NCBI GenBank assembly: GCA_028023455.1
Contig: JAQFVV010006271.1
Location: forward strand, 5,727,048-5,791,047
Reading direction: 5' to 3'
Length of the DNA stretch: 64,000 bases
From: Epiperipatus broadwayi
Taxonomy: Eukaryota > Onychophora > Udeonychophora > Euonychophora > Peripatidae
Shown here: positions 23,098 to 34,064 of the stretch, piece by piece
Position numbering within the stretch: the stretch's first letter is position 1
Layout: each line of letters opens with the position of its first letter
Program-made: the position numbers and the translations under genes
Notes under the pieces: generated by a model
The model's database searches: none
What the model saw: the letters and a program-made list of their open reading frames with translations, nothing else
Told to the model about the DNA's origin: nothing

Positions 23098-24706
23098 ATA
23101 TATATATATGGTTTACAGGATACGCTCATTATAATTTTTAATTTTTTAACTTTACTTTAAATTTATCAAATATAACTGTATAATCATTTGTAAATTTATG
23201 ACAACTTTGACCCAGTATTTGTACATACAAGCAGAGGGATAGAAAATTATTGATAAATTATCTATCAATCATACCTATGAGCAGATCAAGACTGCATGAA
23301 TGCATAATCTCGATCATTTTCCCTGCTCATAGCACTTTTTCATAACTTCTGGGACTACACCAATCACCCAAAGGCACTTTATTTTTTTCTGAGAATCAAT
23401 TTCAGGAGCCATCCAGCCATATAAACTTTATATGACTGGAAAGCCTGGATAAAAGGCCTAGAGAAACTCAGCACTTGGAAACTTACCCAAACTAGTTCCA
23501 ACATTCCAAACCAAAAAAGGAGGGGGGAGATGCAAAGCCCAGTGCATTAATAAAGAGTACATTTCTACAAATATCTAATCATCATAACATATGTAAATAA
23601 AAGAGAACTGATCAAGTAATATTTAGCATATACTTTTTATTCCTACCTCAACACACCAATAGGTTAATGATTTAATGACACATATTTAACACATTAAAAT
23701 AAATATACCATAATTATCAAACAAACTAAATATCATTTAAACAAAAATTAATTCAGTGCTTATTTCCATTTAATTCTTATATTGTAATATTAATAATCCT
23801 TTCTTATAACAATCTATTTTCTCTTAAATACTATCTAGACATTTATCAACAATGTTAGAATATTTTATATTTTACCTAGGTTTTTGACTTGGAGATGACA
23901 TCATTTATTTTGACACTTTAAACAGTCCCCATTCCATGGTTCATGATCTTTTAAGTTCTGGATGCTCCTGACATTTTCTTGTAGCTGGCCATTTGGTTAT
24001 CAGTGACAGTTTTTTCTTCTTCAGCACTTCCAAATGATAATAGGAGGGAGTATGCAACAGAGTCTTATATTATGGGCAAGGCATTGATAGCAGGAGAGAA
24101 ACCCAGACAGGCACTCTTATTGTTCTGACTTTTAAACTTTAATAGAAAAAATTTGAAATAACTGATGTAACTTGATGTAGCTGCTGATGTTTAATTTTCA
24201 ACTATCAAACTGCTGTTTTCATACCTTCCTCTTTTATTGTTCACTTTTATCAATTTTTGCTTTTAGTTTTTAATTAATTTATTAATTTTTCTTAGATTAA
24301 TTTACTATCTTATGAGCCAGGAATTTTCAAAAATTTAATTGCATTCCTACTGACGAGATAGTTTACAAAGATTACCTTTTATTAATCAATTTATTGTTTC
24401 TACTTTGAATTCCATTTCTATTTTCATTTACATTATATTTAAACATTTATTTTTTAAAATATTTATTCTTTAATTATAAAAGGAGGGAAAAGGGTTCTGA
24501 ATCTTAATTTAAATCAGATTCTCCTCCCCCTTCACTATCAATAAAAAAATCTACTAATTGATCTAATCGCTATTGTCAATTTTTTTTAGTTTATTTCTGA
24601 AAAAATATTATTTTTATCTACTTTTCTTTTTATTTTATTTTTTTCAAACTATGATGTCCACATGCAATGCATATGTGTGAATTCCACCATATATGAGAGC
24701 ATTACA

Positions 24707-26140
24707 ATATATTGTCTATGTATCAGATCTATTTCAAAAATGTATGAAGGACTGGAAGAAGTTGAATAGTGCATAAAATATATATTAATATTTACATATT
24801 ATTTCAACATATTTCTGCTTATTGCCCAAAGAAAGATTATTTGATATCTACTGAATAAACTGAATAAATTATCCAATTAATAAAAAAAAAACACATTCCT
24901 CCTCAAAAAATAAAAATGACTTATTAATAATCTGAGATAGGTTAACAATCCTCCAAAGGATAGAAACTCTAGGTATACATTTTTTTGAATTTCTATTATG
25001 TCATTCATAAAACATTTTGTTTTAGAGTTAGAAAAATATAATGAAATTGCTGATTTTGTGATTGACTTTAAATATATTTTTACAATTAAATTGTGAAAAG
25101 AATCTCATTTAAAGATTAAGATAATAATTAAAATGTTTTATATTAGTATGCACATGTGTGTATGCAAAATATATATGTATGTTTAACATTTAATTATTTA
25201 TATTTGATTAAATTAGAATACATTGAGCTGTCTACTTAATGAAAGTAATAACCATTATGATTGGAATATTTGCCTTCTCAGTCATGTGTGTATACATATA
25301 TATGATCTTTATAACCATTTACAATTTGTGCATTGTTATAGACTACAATTTAAATAGTTTTATATGTATTGTTTTGTTTGTTACTCTATGAAAATATATA
25401 ATATTTGTAAGTCATAATCCAAATGATCTATCTATAATGTAATGCATTTTTCAGATCTTTAATTTTATTTTTCTCCTTTTACTATTTCTATTTCTAATTA
25501 ATCAATAAATTTATTAATCATTATTTCAAATTATTCCAATTCAGTTATTTAATATTATTGATCACAGTCATTAGGGTTCTTGCAATCTCAAAGGTAGTTC
25601 CAAACCAACAGTATATGGTATAGAAGTGCCTTTGTGAATATAATTATCTTTAAATTTATTTAAATGGTGCAAAGATACTGAATATCACTTTTAAAGTCCA
25701 TTTATTTTATTTCAAATTTTTATGATAATAAAGAGTTTATGATTACCATGTCACTTGAATGAACAATGATGATGAAAATTCTAGTACTTTTGATATTTTA
25801 TTATTATAGTTACTTTAGCATTTGAGTATGTGCATGCAACATAAATATTGATGATTGCATTCTTATAATATTATGCTTCATTATTGACATAATCTAGATG
25901 AGAATTGGTGTAAGATCTTATAGTATATGTCTTTTAAATCCAGTAAAAAGGTGTTTTCTGATTAACTTGCTCTGTTTCTCTAAGGCTGATAATTATGAGA
26001 TGGTAATATTATACCACAGGATGTCTGACTTGATTCTTTGTATCCAATGCTGATTTTTTACTAATTTGCTGTGTTTGTATTATTTACCGAGTATTGATTT
26101 GCATCACTTATTACTACCTCTTTTATTCCATACCATTATA
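24707..26140. other. AT-rich stretch without recognised genes
   Basis: No coding frame, element boundary or RNA gene could be recognised between the end of element B and the second hammerhead array. Right of the LTR, ATATATTGTCTATG again shows a TA tract followed by TTGT. Confidence 0.55.
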
Positions 26141-26292
26141 TATATATGAAAAACAAAAAAACACAAGTTAAAATTTGCTGATGCTTGTATTTATGACAAT
26201 AAATGGCGTTCTACCAAAAACACCGTCAAGCATAGTTTTTTGTCTACATAAATGTCAGAGCAAGCATTCACTATCTCTAACTTTAATTTCCA

Positions 26293-26336
26293 CCTTCAGA
26301 TCATGATTTCAAGCTATTTTCTATCGTCAGTGAAGG
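26293..26336 (-). ncRNA. Type I hammerhead ribozyme, core intact (array B)
   Basis: Read on the minus strand: stem I CCTTCA, core CTGACGA, weak stem II, core GAAA, stem III ATC-AT-GAT, cleavage C (complement of 26299), stem I TGAAGG. All invariant core bases are present. Stem II (AG...CT only) is weaker than in array C, so activity may be reduced. Confidence 0.8.
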
Positions 26337-26698
26337 ACAGGAATAAGAAAATAGATCTAAACACAAACTCTGAGCGTTTATGAAACAGTTTCTATTCAGC
26401 TTGCAAGTGTGAATCTTTTAGACATGAAATGTCTTCAAACTCAGCTTAGCAAGCCATATAGCTACATGGGTCTGATCTCAGTTCAGCATCACCACATAGT
26501 AGAAGCCTCTGCAATATATATCATTGCAAGAGAAACCTCAAAGGTACATTTATGAAAAACAAAAAAACACAAGTTAAAATTTGCTGACGCTTGTATTTAT
26601 GACAATAGATGGCGTTCTACCAAAAACACCATCAAGCATAGTTTTTTGTTTACATAAACGTCAGAGCAAGCATTCACTATCTCTAACTTTAATTTCCA

Positions 26699-26742
26699 CC
26701 TTCAGATCATGATTTCAAGCTATTTTCTATCATCAGTGAAGG
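26699..26742 (-). ncRNA. Type I hammerhead ribozyme, core intact (array B)
   Basis: Same as the copy at 26293 but with core CTGATGA. Stem I 6 bp (CCTTCA with TGAAGG), GAAA, stem III ATC-AT-GAT, cleavage C at the complement of 26705. Stem II is again short. Confidence 0.8.
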
Positions 26743-27208
26743 ACAGGAATAAGAAAATAGATCTAAACACAAACTCTGAGCGTTTATGAAACAGTTTCTA
26801 TTCAGCTTGCAAGCATGAATCTTTTAGACACAAAATGTCTTCAAACTCAGCTTAGCAATCCAGATAGCTACATGGGTTTGATCTCAGTTCAGCATCACCA
26901 CATAGTAGAAGCCTCTATTGTCATAGTTTAAGCCATCTATTGTCATAAATACAAGCGTCAACAAGTTTTAATTTGTGTTTTTTTGTTTTTCATAAATGTA
27001 CCTTTGAGGTCTTTCTTGCAAAGATATATATTGCAGAGGCTTCTACTATGTGGTGATGCTGAACTGAGATCAGACCCATGTAGCTATCTGGCTTGCTAAG
27101 CTGAGTTTGAAGACATTTCGTGTCTAAAAGATTCACACTTGCAAGCTGAATAGAAACTGTTTCATAAACGCTCAGAGTTTGTGTTTAGATCTATTTTCTT
27201 ACTCCTGC

Positions 27209-27252
27209 CCTTCACTGATAATAGCAAATAGCTTGAAATCATGATCTGAAGG
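27209..27252 (+). ncRNA. Hammerhead ribozyme with G8 changed (array B, inverted unit)
   Basis: Plus-strand copy in the inverted monomer. Stem I, GAAA, stem III and the cleavage C are intact. The first core reads CTGATAA, replacing G8, the residue known to act in acid-base catalysis, so it should be inactive. Confidence 0.8.
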
Positions 27253-27360
27253 TGGAAATTAATGTTAGAGATAATGAATGCTTGCTCTGACGTTTATGTA
27301 AACAAAAAACTACGCTTGACGGTGTTTTTGTTAGAACGCCATCTATTGTCATATATATAT

Positions 27361-27740
27361 ACCATTTGGTTAAATGTAAAAAACTTAATTCAAAACATGT
27401 TATAGTTTTTTTTTGTATATATATTAAATAGGTGAAAATTAGCCAATATAATTGAGGAATTAATTATTGATTAGTAAATAGTCATCTTCTTAGTCATGGC
27501 TAAAAAAATAAAATAAAGAAAACTATAAACTTTCACCAGCAAATGTTTGTTTAGTGCGATGAGTATTTCTTCTTCACTTTAGATCTGTAGAGGAAACATA
27601 GATATCTTTTATCTGCAGCAAAATATTTAAAAAATATTTTATCTCATTTATATTTACATTGCAATTAAATTTAATAGCAAATTTGCATTTATGATAGCCA
27701 TCTCATGGCACCCTATGCTATTAGTATGTTTTTGATTTTT
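27361..27740. other. AT-rich flank of the gypsy element
   Basis: No gene or repeat boundary was recognised between array B and the left LTR. The last bases before the LTR are T-rich (GATTTTT), compatible with an ATTTT target duplication seen again at 33934-33938. Confidence 0.5.
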
Positions 27741-28588
27741 TGCAATATCTGCATCTAGACAGATATATAAGGGCATGGGTTGGTAATCTTGACCGGGCCA
27801 AAATGACTGATAGATTCAAATGTGAGTTATCGCACTCAATAACTATAAGTATTTATATAAGAAAATACATAAATATAGCAATTTGAACTAAATGGTTTAT
27901 AAATATAAATATCAGAGGGTTAATAGATGAATACCTATTATTAAGTACATTAATATATATAAAAGCTGATTAATACATAAAATATGTCACTGTAATCTAT
28001 ACATGTTAATACATGATATATTAAGACCTGTAGGTTTACATAAATTATAATCAAAATCTGTGCAATCTGTATTTATGTCCCTAGGTCTACCTTGGTATGT
28101 TCAGAGGTAGACCTTTCCACAAAACAAGCTGAGAGTAAAGCAGCATGATTTTAGAGCACACTCAAAATGCATCCATCCTTCACACTTCACCTTACATGTC
28201 TGTCCTAGTCTTTCCCTACTGTCCTGGGTGTTATAATGTCTATTCCCATTGGTCATCCCATGACACAAGGTTCAAAGTGGCCAACTTTTTAATTGCATAA
28301 TAACTTAATTGCCAAATGCCCAGAAGTAATTTTTGGCCTAGTTTTTTCTGTTATCACTGACTAATCAGTTATGTACATTCCACTACTTTGATATTACCTT
28401 ATGGTTACTAATTATTTCTAAATCTAATTAGTTTTTACTTCATTTAATTAGCAACCATTGTTATCTCATTTTACAATATTAATAGTTAGTGTGAATGCTT
28501 TTAGCATACATGCACATACTTAAATATTTTATAATAATTACATTTTTATATATTGCCTGTATATATGAATACACACACATACTTAGCA
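27741..28588 (-). repeat. 3' LTR of the gypsy element
   Basis: Starts TGCAATATCTGCATCTAGA and ends ACTTAGCA on the plus strand. Matches 33074-33933 throughout, with visible divergence, so insertion is not recent. Confidence 0.92.
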
Positions 28589-28600
28589 CACCTACCCCAT
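28589..28600 (-). other. Polypurine tract of the gypsy element
   Basis: The minus strand reads CATGGGGTAGGTG immediately before the LTR start TGCTAAGT. It is short but correctly placed. Confidence 0.6.
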
Positions 28601-29600
28601 GTTCAGAGACTTAACTTTCAACTTTCTCCTTTTCTCTGAACTCAACACATAATCATGCAGGTGGAGGGGAATTTTTCTTTCCCTCTTTGCATGTGGAGGC
28701 AATTGAATTTCATCAACTGTGATTATTTTATTTTCTTAACTATTATGACCCTTTTTTGTCAGTAGTAGTGATTTCCATTTTGCTTTTAGTTTCACCCTGA
28801 GCAGCATTTTTTTTGTCATTACATTTGAACAACTGTGGAGTACATTCTGTTATTGAATTCTTGCACAATTAGTTAATGTGTTTAAGTGATTTTACCATCT
28901 AATATATAGATAGTAACCACTTGTTTAATTAAATGGCATATGATGCACACCTGAGTCCATGATTTTTTTAAATTATTCTTCACCCAGACTCATTCATCAG
29001 GTGAAAATTTATTGGGTCCTGGTTTAGTTTGCGCTCACAGCTATTTTGAAATCTAAAGACCAGCCAAAACCACCACTGACACATCCAACTGATAAATGTC
29101 ATAAATATTGAACAAAAGTACTTTAAATTTATATTTTAGAAATTATAAATTAGTAAAAATAATATGTTTAATTTTATTAGAGATTTTTTTTAGAAAAAAA
29201 TTTAACTTCATAAAATATTTGAAATACGATGGTGCAAACGCCAGAATATGCAGGGAGGGAGAAGGATTGTTTGGTTGACCTGAAGGATCGGCCAAAAGAT
29301 GCAGAAGTTTAATCAAACCAAGCTTATAATTTCCAAATACTAAAAGATTATACTATATGCCCATATGAAATTAAGCATATTATTTTTACTAGCTTATAAT
29401 TTCTAAAATATAAATTTAAAGTACTTTTATTCAATATTTATCATTTTTATGTGTTAGCAGTGTTTTTGGCTGGTTTTAGATTTCAAAATGGCTGTGAGCG
29501 CAAACTAAATCAGCACCATTTATTGTTTATTGTGATTGGCATTTGATGCTCTTTTGATGGCATTATTGTAGAGAGTTTTGTAGTAAATTTCCAGCCTATG
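28601..29600. other. 3' untranslated part of the gypsy element with inserted foldback
   Basis: No coding motif is seen between the integrase relic and the polypurine tract. About half of the stretch is the foldback element at 29022-29507. Confidence 0.6.
29022..29507. repeat. Foldback (MITE-like) element inside the gypsy element
   Basis: The left arm begins TTAGTTTGCGCTCACAGCTA and runs to about 29166. The right arm, about 29372-29507, is its reverse complement and ends TGTGAGCGCAAACTAA. Shared blocks include AAGTACTTTAAATTTATATTTTAGAAATTATAA. The loop of about 200 bp encodes nothing recognisable. It interrupts the gypsy 3' region and is therefore younger than that insertion. Confidence 0.8.
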
Positions 29601-30440
29601 TATTTTTCTACAGGTGATGTGACCAATTTATCTGTGAGTGTGGAATGTTGATATAGCAACATTGTGAAAATTTATTTTTGAAGTATTCCTTGCCAGTCCA
29701 CTTGATTGGGAGTGGTAGGGAGGCAATGATGTGTTTAATTCCCCATTCCTGCATAAATTCAGTGATATTTTCTGACATGAAACCCATTCCATTATTTGAT
29801 ATGAAGGTTTCTGGTAGCCCATAATATGAAAAAATTTTCATTAGCCTGTCAAGTATCTTGTCCAAGTTTGTATTTTTCACTGGTTTGTATTAGGACCATC
29901 TGAGTAGGCATTGACCACTACCAGAAACAATTGTCCATGGATTGGACCACAGTTGTCAATGTAAATTCTCTGCCATGGTTTTTCTGCTTCTTTCCATGCT
30001 TCATATTTTGCTGAGGATGCTTTTGCACATGATTGACAGCTGGAGTATTTTTTATGAATATTTCTATATCAGTATTCCTCATTGGTCAATAGACATAACT
30101 ACAGGCTAAAGCTTTTGCTCTGACAATGCCTGGATGACTTTCATGTAATAAATTTACTATTTGCAATCTGCCTATTTTTGGAATTAGGACCTGATCACTT
30201 TTAGAATGCAACCTTTGATATTGATAATTTTTTGTGAGCTTTCCATAGCTTTATGTGCAAAAAAGAGGACATTGTGCTGGCCAGCTTCTTTTAATTTTTT
30301 CCATCAGCCATTTGTAGCCAGCATCTTCATTAGATCATGCTGCTACTTTTCAGCTATTAAGGGTCTGGCTTTAAAGTGTGTCAATATAGTTCATTTTTAT
30401 TTCACTTGTTCCATTGTTCCATTCTCTGAGTTGTCAGGCA
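29590..30440 (-). pseudogene. Integrase region of the gypsy element
   Basis: Minus-strand translation near 29730-29800 gives ISNNGMGFMSENI, matching the SDNGxxFxS block around the second catalytic Asp of retroelement integrases, with the preceding YGLPE motif. Near 29690 a PYHSQSSGLA block matches PYHPQSNGLAE, but the catalytic Glu is not readable in frame. Upstream, near 30040-30130, remnants of the H-H-C-C zinc-binding segment (HESHPG, and a CQSC-like pair) are recognisable. Several stops and frame changes are present. Integrase would insert the cDNA into the host genome; this copy cannot be functional. Confidence 0.8.
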
Positions 30441-31710
30441 TTTGTGATAACACATCAGTCTGACCAATAGTCTTTCCTTTTTTTATATCCAAGACTGTAA
30501 TCATACCTGGCAAGTATCTTAATCCATCTCAACATACATGGGCTAAGGTGTTCAGGGATTTGTTTGATGCCTAAAATCCTTCAAAGTAATTTATGGTCTG
30601 TCATGATTTTGAAATAACATCCATATAAATACTGGTGGAATTTACAAATTCCAAATTCTATGGCAAGTGCTTCCTTTGGCCAGCTGATTCTAATTTTTTT
30701 CCACTTTGGACAAAGTACATGATGCATATGCTATAGGTCATCATCAGATTTTACTGGGTGATAGATTACTGCCCCCAAACCATATTCTGATGCATCAGTG
30801 GTTAACATTATTTCTAGATCAATATTATAGTGCATCAGTAGTTTGTTTGATGTGAGTAAAGTTTGGTATTATTAAAAAAACCTTTCTTGTGCTACTTCCC
30901 ACTTCCATTTCTGTTTCTTTTTCAGTAATTCATATAATGGATTGATAGTTTTACCCTCTAGGAAATTCTCAAAATACTTTATCAAACCCCAAAAAGCCTG
31001 CAGTTGTTTTACATTAGTACACTTTTGAGTTTCTGACACTGCTTTGAGTTTTTCAGTGGAGGGATTTGTCCCAGAGCTAGAGACTATGTGCCTTAAAAAT
31101 TTAATTTTGTGGACTTCCATATGCATTTTTGAGTATTTAATTTCACCCCAAAGTCCTCTAGTCTTTGACAGACATTACTTAGATGACTATGCAATTCATT
31201 AACTTATCTTGCTGTAATTAGTATATCATCAAAATAAGGGATAACACCTTTGAATCCAGTGTAATAATTTTTGCTTAAAATATACTAGGAGCAGACACTA
31301 TGCCAAATGGGAGACATTTTCATTTGAATAGACCCACATGAGTAGTCAGTGTTAGAATTTCAGTAGCCTTATTTGTTACCAGAATTTGAAGGAACACCAC
31401 ATCTAAATCTAATTTAGTAAAATATTTTGATTTTTGCAGTGATGCTATTATTTCTCTGGAATTTGGAACAGGGTTGGTGTGTTTATTTATAAATTTGTTG
31501 ACAGTTATACGATAATCACTGCACAAGCATATCTGTTTATTAGGTTTGGTGATAACTACTAGAGGAGTTACCCACTCTGCCTCCTATGTCAGTTCAAGAA
31601 CACCGTTCTTCACCAACTCATTTATTTCTTTTGCTACTTTTTCTTTCTGAGGAAAAGGGACCTTTTGAGGTCTGTAAATTATTGGTACAACCTCTGGTGA
31701 CATTTCCAGT
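30440..31710 (-). pseudogene. Reverse transcriptase and RNase H of the gypsy element
   Basis: In minus-strand order: CSDYRITVNKF and KYFTKLDLD (the DYR and KLDL blocks of gypsy RT, 31400-31526), CLPFGIVSAPS near 31300, YFDDI (the YxDD catalytic box, about 31225-31245), VKQLQAFWGLIKYFENF (thumb, 30960-31020), LTTDASEYGLGAV (first RNase H Asp, 30757-30816) and MTDHKLL (about 30590). The motif order is complete, but at least four stops or frameshifts split it. The catalytic Asp pairs are kept although the frame is broken, which suggests decay after a functional past. Confidence 0.9.
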
Positions 31711-31718
31711 GACACCAG

Positions 31719-32081
31719 TTAAGTCTTAATAATTCCTGGTTTGCCATTAAAAAGTTTAGGTAAACAATCTCTTATAGCTCTTTCACTGTCAATTTTTTTG
31801 ACCATTGAAATTTCAATTACCAGCTCAGCAAACCAGTTATGACATATGAGAGGGTTTATGGGGGTGTATACAATATATAATGGCAAATTTGAAATTTTGC
31901 CTTTATTACTCATAATTTGAGCCTGGACTACACTACTAATTTTTATTTCTTTTCCATTTACATCCAATGCTTTAAGCTTAGTATTACTAAGTTTAGGGGG
32001 CTGTCTTATTTCCACCATGGTTGATTTCCAATCATTTATGGATATTAAAGAAATGCTGCTACTGCTGTCTATTTCCATCAT
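31719..32081 (-). pseudogene. Aspartic protease region of the gypsy element
   Basis: An open piece of about 120 residues begins MMEIDSSSSISLIS, matching the D-S/T-G-S active-site block of retroelement proteases, with the catalytic Gly replaced by Ser (DSS). The downstream PLYIV and the NPLICHNWF segment fit the hydrophobic flap and the ILG-like region. The enzyme would process the Gag-Pol polyprotein. Loss of the Gly predicts inactivity. Confidence 0.75.
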
Positions 32082-32235
32082 AGGGATTTTCTGTAAACTT
32101 TCATAGTAGTAATAAATTTCTGTGCTTGATTTGTAAATGTATTATTTATAACAGTATTTTCATTTTGATTAGACTTGATTTTATTTATACCCTGTATATT
32201 ATTTTCTTTAACTTGGTCGACTATTTTCTTTTCAC

Positions 32236-32340
32236 ACATTTTTACCAAGTGACCTACTTTTTTACACAGTCTACATCAATCATATTTAAAATAGCATTGT
32301 TTAGATATATGACCTAGTTTTCTGCAACAATAGCACTTTG
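32236..32340 (-). pseudogene. Two CCHC zinc knuckles of the gypsy Gag
   Basis: The minus strand encodes CYCCRKLGHISKQC and CRLCKKVGHLVKMC. Both fit C-x2-C-x4-H-x4-C exactly. They form the nucleocapsid part of Gag that binds element RNA. One in-frame stop lies between them. Confidence 0.85.
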
Positions 32341-32399
32341 TTCAACTTTTATTTGTATGTTTAACAATTTTGTTATCGGAGACCTTTCTGTCAGATTTT

Positions 32400-32994
32400 T
32401 CAACATTAAATATTCCTGTTCGATCATTATCAACAACTTTTTTCAAAGCAAATTCTTTTGGTTGATCCAATACTATTTTGTGAGCTATACTGTGTTAGAT
32501 AGCTTCATGATAATTTATCTCTTTATCAGCCAATAACTGCTGCCTCAAACTATCACTATTAATTCCACAGAGAAAATGTTCAAATCATAACAGCAATTTT
32601 TTGCAAGTTTGCATAGGGCTGAATCATAATCCTGCATATTTTCATTTTTGCCTTGATGGTGATTTTGAAAATGAAGTCTGGTGATGTGCCTAGACAGGTG
32701 AGGATTAAAATAGGTTGATAAATGATCTTTTAATTCATTGTAGGTTAATTTTTTAGGAGTGTGGGGTTCTACTAATCTGTTAGCTATTTGTATGACCCCT
32801 TTTCCTGCAAAACATAATAATTTCATGGTTTTATATGCATCTTCAACTACTCTGTTGATAAAACAATAATTTTCAATCTTCTGAATGTACAGGGGCCACT
32901 CATTTGCCTCTCTGACATCAAACTCTAATATTGCTGATTGCATTTTAAGCAATTTATATAAACTAACTTGTTTTAATACCGTAGATTTATTCAT
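32400..32994 (-). pseudogene. Gag capsid region of the gypsy element
   Basis: The minus-strand frame from 32994 to 32545 encodes about 149 residues, with EFDVREANEWPLYIQKIENY near the start, a LLCFAGKGVIQI segment and a LTYNELKDHLSTYF block. These correspond to the usual pattern of gypsy Gag proteins (F-x-W-x-Y-x-R, L-x-x-x-G, TY-x-EL-x-x-L-x-x-H/F). The zinc knuckles follow about 200 bp downstream after stops. It would form the particle shell. Confidence 0.8.
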
Positions 32995-33054
32995 TATTTC
33001 AATAATTCTGACTGACCTATTTGGCTGTCAGCAGGCCGCTAGGGTTTGAATTGA

Positions 33055-33072
33055 ATGGTCAAGACTAAACCA
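33055..33072 (-). other. Primer binding site candidate of the gypsy element
   Basis: One base after the LTR end, the minus strand reads TGGTTTAGTCTTGACCAT, beginning with TGG as required to pair with a tRNA CCA end. The tRNA cannot be named from memory. Confidence 0.45.
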
Positions 33073-33073
33073 T

Positions 33074-33933
33074 TGCAATTTCTGCATCTAGATGAATATA
33101 TAAGGGCATGAGTTGATAACCTCGACTGGGCCAAATTGATTGATAGGTTCGAGTGTGAGTTATCACACTCAATAACTATAACTATTTATGTAAGGAAATA
33201 CATGAATATGGTAATTTGAGTTAATTGGTTTATAAATATAAATATCAGAGAATTAATATATGAACACCTCTTATTAAGTACATTAATATATATAAAAGCT
33301 ATTTAATACATGAAATACATCACTATAATCTATAAATGTTAATACATTATATAGTAAGACCTGGAGGTTTACATAAAATATAATCAAGATCTGTATGACT
33401 TATATTTATGTCCCTGGGTCTACCTTGGTATGTTCAGAAGTAGACCTCTCCACAAAATGAGCTGAGTGTGAAGTAGCATGATTTTAGAGCACACTTGAAG
33501 ATGCATCAATCCTTTACACTTCACCTCACAAGTCTGTCCTAGTTCTTTCCTGCTGTCCTGGGTTTTATAATGTCTATTTCCATCGGTCACCCCATGACAT
33601 GAGGTTTAAAATGGCCAGTTTGGTTATCTATTTTTTAATCGCATAATAACTTCATTGCCAAATTTCCAGAGGTAATTTTTGACTTAGTTTTTTCCATTAT
33701 CACTGATTAATCAGTTATTTACATTCCACTACTTCGATATTATCTTATGGTTACTAATTATTTCTAAATCTAATTAGACTTTACTTCATTTAATTAGCAA
33801 CCACTGTTATCTCATTTTTACAATATTAATAGTTAATGTGAATGCTTTTAGCATACATATACATAGTTAAATATTTTATAATAATTACATTTTTATATAT
33901 TGTGTGTATATATAAATACACACATACTTAACA
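33074..33933 (-). repeat. 5' LTR of the gypsy element
   Basis: Matches 27741-28588 in full. Ends ACTTAACA on the plus strand. Its distal end and 32 bp of flank are included in the 100-bp duplication that follows. Confidence 0.92.
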
Positions 33934-34064
33934 ATTTTAAACCAAACCATCTTATGACAAATTAAGTTAAATATTTTATAATAATTACATTTTTATATAT
34001 TGTGTGTATATATAAATACACACATACTTAACAATTTTAAACCAAACCATCTTATGACAAATTA
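33866..34064. repeat. Exact 100-bp tandem duplication across the LTR edge
   Basis: 33866-33965 and 33966-34064 are identical at a period of exactly 100 bp. The unit contains the last 68 bp of the LTR and 32 bp of flanking DNA (AATTTTAAACCAAACC...), so the duplication happened after insertion. Identity is much higher than LTR-LTR identity, so it is recent, or an assembly artefact. Confidence 0.95.

Larger units (their letters stand above)
16851..24706 (-). mobile_element. Right (5') LTR of element B, split by a nested element
   Basis: Read on the minus strand the LTR starts at 24706 (TGTAATGCTCTC), runs to 23098, is interrupted by the complete gag-only retrotransposon at 17187-23097, and resumes from 17186 to 16851, ending beside the primer binding site. 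The 23098-24690 part matches 11291-12951 in the left LTR. Removing the insertion gives an LTR of about 1.95 kb. The nested element lies in a (TA)n tract of the LTR, which dates it as younger than element B. Confidence 0.7.
26141..27360 (-). mobile_element. Hammerhead-ribozyme foldback array B (retrozyme-like)
   Basis: Two direct monomers with minus-strand ribozymes (about 26141-26545 and 26546-26925) are followed by one inverted monomer (about 26930-27350). The whole forms a foldback bounded by (TA)n, with GACAATARATGGCGTTCT at the left end and its reverse complement at the right end. Ribozymes are at 26293, 26699 and 27209. The spacing of the two minus-strand cleavage sites (after complements of 26299 and 26705) gives a 406-nt monomer. 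Blocks such as TTTATGAAACAGTTTCTATT, CAGCTTGCAAG and CACCACATAGTAGAAGCCTC are shared with array C and, more distantly, array A. There is no coding capacity. Confidence 0.8.
27741..33933 (-). mobile_element. Full-length decayed Ty3/gypsy LTR retrotransposon
   Basis: Two direct LTRs (27741-28588 and 33074-33933) flank, in minus-strand order, gag, two CCHC knuckles, aspartic protease, RT with a YFDD box, RNase H, and integrase. This is the order typical of Ty3/gypsy (protease, RT, RNase H, integrase) rather than Ty1/copia. Many stops and frameshifts interrupt every domain, and a foldback element sits between integrase and the 3' LTR, so the copy is dead. LTR ends are TGYTAAGTATG...TTGCA on the minus strand. 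A possible 5-bp ATTTT target duplication is seen, but the AT-rich context weakens it. Confidence 0.92.

Noticed and set aside
28979-29010. Minus-strand CCTGATGA near 28997 resembling a hammerhead core
   Set aside because: No GAAA core at the right distance and no stem I partner.
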